Assembly (NCBI RefSeq): GCF_024171995.1
Contig: NZ_JAMTCT010000013.1
Coordinates: 62,001-126,000, forward strand
Direction: 5' to 3'
DNA length: 64,000 bases
DNA from: Promicromonospora umidemergens
Lineage (GTDB): Bacteria > Actinomycetota > Actinomycetes > Actinomycetales > Cellulomonadaceae
Shown: positions 59,382 through 64,000 of the stretch, one piece after another
How positions within the stretch are numbered: the first letter of the stretch is position 1
Layout: the number at the start of each line of letters is the position of its first letter
Notes under the pieces: generated by a model
Database searches by the model: none
Told to the model about the DNA's origin: nothing
What the model saw: the letters and a program-made list of their open reading frames with translations, nothing else
Made by a program: the position numbers and the translations under genes

Positions 59382-60401
59382 TCACATACCCGGGGCGCTG
59401 CCAGGGCATGGCGCAGTGCCGTCGGGGCGTCCTGGAAATGTGCTCCGCGTGGTGGCCCGGGCGGACCAGTCGGCCTGCGGGGCGAGTCTGGAATCGGGCG
59501 GGTTCCACGACGCGGAGACCGCCGTGAGCCCGCGGTCTCGGGCATCCCTGGTGATCTGGGCCAGGGCGGTCTCCAGTGCGCTGTCCCACGGGACCTCTCC
59601 GTGGTCCACGGTGTACTGGGTGCCGTCCCGGTCCGGGTCCGTGACCGCCCGGGGCTGGCCGATGACGTGATCAGGGTGGTGCACGGCGTACCACTCGTTG
59701 ACGTGTGCGGTGCCACCAGGAAGGTCGACCGGGTCGACGCGCAGGCAGTCGGCCGGCTCGGGTGTCTCGTGGGGAAGTGGGCGTCGCAGAACCAGCACGT
59801 CGACTGGCGATGCCTCGTCGGGGCCATGGTGATGCAGCACCGTTCCAGGCAGACGGACCGCACCCAGCAGCTGGGCCTTCTGGGTGAACAGGAAGCGCCG
59901 GGTGGTGGTGGCCGGGTGGTCCAGGATCTGACGGGCCGTGATGGCCACGAGCACCCCGCCAGGGAACGTGCGCGCCAGTGCCTGGGCCAACAGGTCCCGG
60001 TGAACCTGCCCGATCCGGCGCGTGCCGTGCACGGACCGGGGATGCAGGCCGGCCAGCGGGACATTCGCGATCACGACGTCGTGCTGCGCCGGGTCGTACA
60101 TGGTGAGCTCGGCCAGGCGCAGGGCCTGGTGCGGCCACCACACGGGCGGGATCGCAGCGGTCAGCTCCCGGTAGCGGGCATCGGTGCGTGCACCAGGAGC
60201 GCGCGGAGCAGGAGCCGGGACACCGGCAAGCGTCGCCGCATAGGGACCGGTCACCAGCATTCGACCCCGCGCGACCCCGAGGTCGCGCAGCGCACCCCAG
60301 ATCTTCTCGGCCAGGATCGTGTGAGCTGTTCGAGAGGCGTACCGGTCGTGGCGGTGGATCGCCGCGGCGTCCAGGACGTTCAAGACCTCTTCTGTCGGCA
60401 C
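59382..60401 (-). CDS. Degenerate N6-methyltransferase-like protein, paralogue B
   Basis: 339 residues from GTG 60401. It shares the block order of the genes at 51122 and 61462: HTILAEKIWGALRDLGVARG, DVVIANVPLAGLHPRSVHGTR (motif IV position N-V-P-L), QVHRDLLAQALARTFPGGVL, LLGAVRLPGTVLHH and PVDVLVLRRPLPHE. The C-terminus has ALETALAQITRDARDRGLT. Motif IV is altered and the G-rich SAM motif is not evident. It stands just upstream of dprA (21 bases) on the same strand, so they are co-transcribed. Confidence 0.65.
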   Translation of the reverse strand: MPTEEVLNVLDAAAIHRHDRYASRTAHTILAEKIWGALRDLGVARGRMLVTGPYAATLAGVPAPAPRAPGARTDARYRELTAAIPPVWWPHQALRLAELTMYDPAQHDVVIANVPLAGLHPRSVHGTRRIGQVHRDLLAQALARTFPGGVLVAITARQILDHPATTTRRFLFTQKAQLLGAVRLPGTVLHHHGPDEASPVDVLVLRRPLPHETPEPADCLRVDPVDLPGGTAHVNEWYAVHHPDHVIGQPRAVTDPDRDGTQYTVDHGEVPWDSALETALAQITRDARDRGLTAVSASWNPPDSRLAPQADWSARATTRSTFPGRPDGTAPCPGSAPGM

Positions 60402-60700
60402 GACGTCACCGTCCTCTCGTTGCCGCCTGCCGGACGAGGCGGTCGAGGATCAGGTACGGGCGCACGTCCGGGGCGCCAGCGTTTCGACCGGGCGGACGGT
60501 GTGCTTCGCACAGTGACTCTCGGAACGAGGGGGCTTCGGACGGCGGTGGCGCAGAACGCCGAATGACGCACCACACGCTCGATGGCGACGGCGATGGCGA
60601 TGGCGGCAAGGCACGAGTCGTTGAGAGCGCCGCGGACGCGAGTAGGCTCGCTGCGCCCGCGTGGTCAGATCGGGTGGCGGGCTGCTGAGGAGGTCAGATC
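60402..60700. other. Intergenic stretch with short tandem repeats
   Basis: 299 bases without a convincing gene. It contains four close copies of GATGGCGAC/GATGGC between about 60580 and 60606. It includes the promoter of the minus-strand operon starting at 60401 and of the small plus-strand gene. Confidence 0.45.
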
Positions 60701-60847
60701 GTGCCGCGAGATCGCCGCGAGCGTTCCTGGGGATGGCCGGAGGTGGCGATCGTCGTGCTCTTGTCGATGACCGTGTTGGCTGGCCTCGCGATAGCTGCCG
60801 CCGTGTGGTTCGTGTCGAACGTCAACTGGGCCGGTTGGGACTTCTGA
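60701..60847 (+). CDS. Small single-pass membrane protein (48 aa)
   Basis: GTG 60701 with GAGGAGG at 60687-60693 upstream; TGA at 60845-60847. The protein starts MPRDRRERSWGWPEVAIVV, continues with a hydrophobic helix (VVLLSMTVLAGLAIAAAVWF) and ends SNVNWAGWDF. A charged N-terminus and single helix with an aromatic tail resemble conjugation or surface small membrane peptides. It is the only plus-strand gene in this segment and is below usual size limits. Function unknown. Confidence 0.6.
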   Translation: MPRDRRERSWGWPEVAIVVLLSMTVLAGLAIAAAVWFVSNVNWAGWDF

Positions 60848-60966
60848 CTCGACCGCGAATCTGATCCGCATGCCGGGCTCGCCTGGCGTACCGGCGGTGG
60901 ACACATCCTCGGCACCTCAGCGGGATAACGCGTCCTCGTAAGAGGCTGAGATCGTCGTGAGCTGTC

Positions 60967-61422
60967 CTACAGTTTTGGCCCGAGTGGCCGGTGGGACCGG
61001 TGCGGCATGCGGTGGGGAGCCTCCTGGTGCGCTAGGGCGTTGCTCTCCCGGCGGGCCCAGGTCTGAGCTCGCACGAGCAGTTCCACGACATCTGGTGACG
61101 CCACCTGGCCCTCCTCCTCGACCACCAACTTGTAGGCGCCGTCTTGGTGGACGACTCGCCGGGTGTGCCAGGTCCACGAGGTCGGGAGACGGTCCTCCGG
61201 GTAGGGCCAGTCGATGCCCGTGTACTGCTCTTCGATCGCGAACAGCGCTTGGTCCTGTCCTTCGGAGTACAGGATGAAGTGCCCCGGCGAGAACCGTTCA
61301 GGATCGCCTTCGTCGTTCAGGTAGACATGCTGCTCATACGTGCGCGCGATGCGCGCGAGCCCGTCGGTGAGCACATACATGCTCAACACCAGTCGCTCCG
61401 TATCGGGTATCTCCTGTGTCAT
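60967..61422 (-). CDS. Hypothetical ICE protein
   Basis: 151 residues from ATG 61422 (GAAGGGG about 8 bases upstream). Alpha/beta with RLVLSMYVLTDGLARIARTY, FSPGHFILYSEGQDQALFAIEEQY and SWTWHTRRVVHQDGAYKLVVE. It reads as a compact domain with a final basic tail. No relationship recognised. It follows the methylase-like paralogue C by 40 bases on the same strand and is likely in its operon. Confidence 0.55.
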   Translation of the reverse strand: MTQEIPDTERLVLSMYVLTDGLARIARTYEQHVYLNDEGDPERFSPGHFILYSEGQDQALFAIEEQYTGIDWPYPEDRLPTSWTWHTRRVVHQDGAYKLVVEEEGQVASPDVVELLVRAQTWARRESNALAHQEAPHRMPHRSHRPLGPKL

Positions 61423-61461
61423 CTCCTGCACCCCTTCCCGCACGACGTAGCGGCCCGGTCT

Positions 61462-62421
61462 TCAGACGCCCGGGGTGTTGCTCGTGGGGAAAGCGCGGTC
61501 GCGACGACTTGGCGCCGAGGTGCGAGCGGACCGCCCAGCCTCAGCAGAAGGTGACAGCGACGCTGCGGTGAGTCCGTTGGCGCGGCCTTCCTGCGCGATC
61601 TGCCGCAGGCTGAGTCGCAAGGCAGGTTCCAGCTCGCGGTCCGGAGCTACAACGGTCATTCGCGGCGTTCGGTGGTCGCAGTCCTCGACGAAGTCGATCC
61701 GCCCGACGACGTGGTGCGGGTAGTTCGTAAAGTAGGTGTTGATGCTGGCCTGGCCGCTGGGGAAGACGCCCCGGCCGCTGTCGACCCAGGGAACCGACCG
61801 GTTCGGCTCTCCGTCGAGGCGACGGCGCAGCACGAGCAGATCGGTGGGCGAGGTCTGCTCGTGGGTGAGCGTGGGGTGGTAGATGGTCCCGGGCAGCCGT
61901 ACGGCGCCCAGCAGGTCCAGTTCCTGGTCGATGGCCCGGCGGAACATTGGATTCTCGTGGTCCATGAGGTGCCGGGTGGCCAGGGCGACGAGGAACCCAC
62001 CTGCGGCAGTACGCTCCGCGGCGGCGAACAGCAGCTCCTGGTGGACCTGGAGGACGCGTCTGGCGTGCGAGCTGCGGAAGTGCAGGTCGGCATAGGGCAG
62101 GTTGGCGATGATGACGTCCAGGGGCGGGTCGGTGTCGAACTGCGGCGTCAGCACGGCGTCGTAGATGTCGCCGGCGGGGCGGATGGGACCTGTCCACTCC
62201 GCGTAGGACCCGGCCTCGCCGTACTCCTCAGGCGTGGCGTGGCCGGTGAACGTCGCGGCGTCCATCCCGATACAGGTCACCGAGCCGTGCGTGAGGCCCA
62301 GTCCGCGCAAGGCGGTCCAGATCTGCCTGGTCAGCATCTGGTGCGCTGGACGGGTATCGAGCGCGTCGTGAGACTCCATGGCCGCGGCGTCGATCAGGTC
62401 CAGCTCATGTTCAGTGGGCAT
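61462..62421 (-). CDS. Degenerate N6-methyltransferase-like protein, paralogue C
   Basis: 319 residues from ATG 62421. Same architecture as the two relatives: HQMLTRQIWTALRGLGLTHG, DVIIANLPYADLHFRSSHAR (motif IV I-A-N-L-P-Y, the best kept of the three), HQELLFAAAERTAAGGFLVALAT, LLGAVRLPGTIYHP and PTDLLVLRRRLDG. The C-terminal repeat ALRLSLRQIAQEGRANGL is conserved. The N-x-P-Y sequence could still be functional for base handling, but the SAM motif I is not clear. Its own upstream region lies within the 180 bases to 62601. Confidence 0.7.
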   Translation of the reverse strand: MPTEHELDLIDAAAMESHDALDTRPAHQMLTRQIWTALRGLGLTHGSVTCIGMDAATFTGHATPEEYGEAGSYAEWTGPIRPAGDIYDAVLTPQFDTDPPLDVIIANLPYADLHFRSSHARRVLQVHQELLFAAAERTAAGGFLVALATRHLMDHENPMFRRAIDQELDLLGAVRLPGTIYHPTLTHEQTSPTDLLVLRRRLDGEPNRSVPWVDSGRGVFPSGQASINTYFTNYPHHVVGRIDFVEDCDHRTPRMTVVAPDRELEPALRLSLRQIAQEGRANGLTAASLSPSAEAGRSARTSAPSRRDRAFPTSNTPGV

Positions 62422-62601
62422 CCGACTCGTCCTTCTCGAACCTGGCGCGCACCTGGTGTGCGGCCGACTGCCAGGGAGGTGGTCTGTCAGGCCCGAGATG
62501 ACCGCCGAACACGCGACACCCGGGCGGCCTAGTCACCGTCAACGTCAGTGGCCCGGTGTACGCCCCGACGTTCCTGGCTCTGGCGTCGCAGGGGGTGATC
62601 C

Positions 62602-62988
62602 ATGAGCGCAGTTTCGAGCGTGCCGTCGCCCGGGCAGGTGGATGTGGCCGACACCTCGGGTACCTCGATCTGGGATCTTGACCTGGACACCACCAGCGGT
62701 GGCTTCTCGTCCGGTGTGGTGGACCCGCTCGCGTCCACCGCGTGGGAGGCCTACCGGGCTCTGGTGGCGCTGACTGTGTGGACGCTGGACCAGGCCATCG
62801 CGTTGACCTGGGCGCCGTATGTCCTGGCCCCGCTCGCCGGTGTGGCACGCGCTACCCGATATGCGGTGGAGGCCGTCAACCCCTTGGCCCTCATGTTGAT
62901 CGTCCAGCCCTCTGACCGGCGTCGATGTGACCGTCCGGTCGGTTCTGACACGCGCCGACCTCGACGACGCATCCGGTCTCGCAGATGA
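62602..62988 (+). CDS. Truncated or frameshifted conjugation membrane protein (putative)
   Basis: 128 residues from ATG 62602. Residues 1-100 read as a real protein: SIWDLDLDTTSGGFSSGVVDP, then a hydrophobic helix (AYRALVALTVWTLDQAIALTWA) and PYVLAPLAGVARATRYAVEAVNP, the pattern of the N-terminus of VirB6/TrbL-like ICE proteins. After residue 100 the frame becomes Arg-rich. Another frame from about 62905 continues LTGVDVTVRSVLTRADLDDASGL before a stop at 63024. A frameshift or truncated copy is therefore likely. Confidence 0.5.
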   Translation: MSAVSSVPSPGQVDVADTSGTSIWDLDLDTTSGGFSSGVVDPLASTAWEAYRALVALTVWTLDQAIALTWAPYVLAPLAGVARATRYAVEAVNPLALMLIVQPSDRRRCDRPVGSDTRRPRRRIRSRR

Positions 62989-63047
62989 GCATCAGGATGT
63001 TCCCGGAACATCTGCCCCCAGGTAATCTGAAAAGCAGGTGGATCTTG

Positions 63048-63085
63048 AAGTTCCCGCGAAACCTTCAAAATCAGCGCGAACTTCT
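63048..63085. terminator. Hairpin between converging ICE genes
   Basis: GAAGTTC at 63048-63054 pairs with GAACTTC at 63079-63085, with CGCG bases extending the pairing. It lies at the 3-prime end of the minus-strand VirB4-like gene (63084) and after the plus-strand gene. Confidence 0.5.
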
Positions 63086-64000
63086 AGGTTTTGGCGCGCA
63101 TTCGCTGAGTGCTGTCGTAGAGCCGTGCTTCGACGTCGTGCAGTTGATGTTGCACGAGGACAGCGCGTTCGCGGATGCGCCACAGGGCCTGGCCGAGGCC
63201 GAGCATCGGGAGCCGGGCGCGCTCGGTTGCGGTCAGGCCGAGGGCCGCCGCGGTCGCGCCGAGCTGGTCGGTTTCCTGCCGGTAGATGATCCGAGTCTCG
63301 GCCAAAGCGAGCAAGGAGGTCGCGATGGCACGGGCTGCGGAACCCGAGTCGCCGACGTTGTCCAGGTCGGAGAGCTTGTGGACGACGAAAAGGTTCGCGA
63401 TGCCGTAGTAGCGCGCCAACCGCCACTGAGCATCCATCCGACGCAGCAGGGCAGGTTGGCTCATGAGCCTCCACGCCTCGTCGTACACGACCCATCGCTG
63501 TCCACCGTCGGGGTCGGACAGCGCGGCTTCCATCCACGCGGAGCTGCACGTCATCAGGACGCTCATGGCGGTGGAGCTCTCGCCGACACGGGACAGGTCC
63601 AAGGAGAGCATCGGCAGCGACGGGTCGAACCTCACGGTGCTGGGGCCGTCAAACATCCCGCTCAAATCGCCGGCGACCAGACGTCGCACAGCGTGGGCGA
63701 CCGACCGGCCGTCTTCGACCAGCCTGCCGTCCGGGTCGTCGTCGCGGTGCGGGGCCAGCAGGTGATCGACGACCTGAGGCAGGACCGGGGCGCCACCCGC
63801 GACGCGGTCGGCCGCGGCCAGAGCGACGTCGATCGCGGTGTGCTCCACGGGCGACAGCGGCCGGTCGAGCACGGTCTCTGCCAGCGCCCCGAGCAAGGTA
63901 CGGCGCCGGGTCTGAACCTGGCCCGCCCAGACGTCGTCGGGCACAGACGCGGGGCGGTATCCCTCGTCCAACGGGTTGAGCCGGGCAGACATACCAGGAC
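63084..64000 (-). CDS. VirB4/TraC-family conjugation ATPase, C-terminal part
   Basis: The frame enters from the right edge on the minus strand and stops at 63084, giving about 305 residues. It starts within DPGMSARLNPLDEG-like sequence, the segment after Walker A in VirB4 proteins. Walker B is QRWVVYDEAWRLMSQPALLRRMDAQW, with RYYGIANLFVVHKLSDL next, and ALLALAETRIIYRQETDQL is the arm region of the family. VirB4 energises the type IV secretion channel. It belongs with the coupling protein at 54800-56644; the N-terminal half lies right of the window. Confidence 0.92.
   Translation of the reverse strand, partial: PGMSARLNPLDEGYRPASVPDDVWAGQVQTRRRTLLGALAETVLDRPLSPVEHTAIDVALAAADRVAGGAPVLPQVVDHLLAPHRDDDPDGRLVEDGRSVAHAVRRLVAGDLSGMFDGPSTVRFDPSLPMLSLDLSRVGESSTAMSVLMTCSSAWMEAALSDPDGGQRWVVYDEAWRLMSQPALLRRMDAQWRLARYYGIANLFVVHKLSDLDNVGDSGSAARAIATSLLALAETRIIYRQETDQLGATAAALGLTATERARLPMLGLGQALWRIRERAVLVQHQLHDVEARLYDSTQRMRAKT

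Larger units (their letters stand above)
47490..64000. mobile_element. Integrative conjugative element (serine recombinase type), left part
   Basis: It begins at the disrupted tadA and has its own recombinase, followed by conjugation genes (VirD4/TraG-like coupling protein, VirB4-like ATPase), SSB, antirestriction, DUF4913-like protein and several unknown genes, almost all on the minus strand. It runs out of the window to the right. The genes are more variable in base use than the host genes, with the recombinase visibly less GC-rich. A double-strand-transferring plasmid-like TraB system is not seen; VirB4 plus VirD4 indicate a type IV secretion route. Confidence 0.88.

Noticed and set aside
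1-64000. CRISPR arrays and rRNA genes
   Set aside because: No regularly spaced repeats of 23-37 bases with unique spacers were seen, and no rRNA-like conserved stretches. The short repeats at 26101 and 33038 are too few and irregular.

Overview
The window is high-GC (about 70% or more) actinobacterial DNA. A mycothiol synthase (mshD), a MutT1-type Nudix/phosphatase fusion, polyphosphate kinase and an Ssd/TadA-type locus beside a HAD-IB phosphatase point to a Micrococcales host, for example a relative of Cellulomonas or Promicromonospora. The genus is inferred; there is no rRNA in the window. Three blocks are visible.

1) Positions 1 to about 26,170: the right-hand part of a siphovirus-type prophage. 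Tightly overlapping plus-strand genes run from small late-early genes (Cys-rich proteins, a DnaD-like candidate replication protein, a zinc-finger/HTH protein) through HNH nuclease, small and large terminase, portal, prohead protease, HK97-type capsid, head-tail connectors, tail tube, tail assembly chaperones with a probable -1 frameshift, tape measure, tail tip and receptor-binding proteins (one with a C-terminal S74-type chaperone domain), amidase and holin. A strong bidirectional terminator follows. Then come minus-strand control genes (an HTH repressor candidate with two identical inverted operators) and a divergent pair of a HAD phosphatase and an HTH/TPR-like regulator sharing a palindromic intergenic site. 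The block ends at the 3-prime end of tRNA-Lys(TTT), the likely attachment site. No integrase is visible, so it should lie beyond the left edge.

2) Positions about 26,170 to 47,490: host chromosome. It carries a Cys-less HesB/IscA-like protein, an M50-type membrane protease, a DEAD-box helicase, msrB, a marR/DHA2-efflux/marR cassette, a sugar-porter MFS, a PiT phosphate transporter with its DUF47 partner, a conserved hypothetical gene, the MutT1-like gene overlapping ppk, mshD, acs, an Old Yellow Enzyme remnant, a HAD-IB phosphatase, ssd and the start of tadA. Many intergenic gaps hold long perfect hairpins that fit factor-independent terminators.

3) Positions about 47,490 to 64,000 (continuing right): an integrative conjugative element inserted in the Walker A codons of tadA, leaving a 203-codon stump. 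It begins with a large serine recombinase. Minus-strand cargo and transfer genes follow: VirB4-like ATPase (partial), VirD4/TraG-like coupling protein, SSB, DUF4913-like protein, ArdC-like antirestriction metalloprotein, a DprA/Smf homologue, and three paralogous stand-alone proteins resembling a degenerate N6-adenine-methyltransferase domain. The association of DprA, ArdC, SSB and the three methylase-like paralogues suggests a module that handles and protects incoming single-stranded DNA. It is the least explained part of the window.
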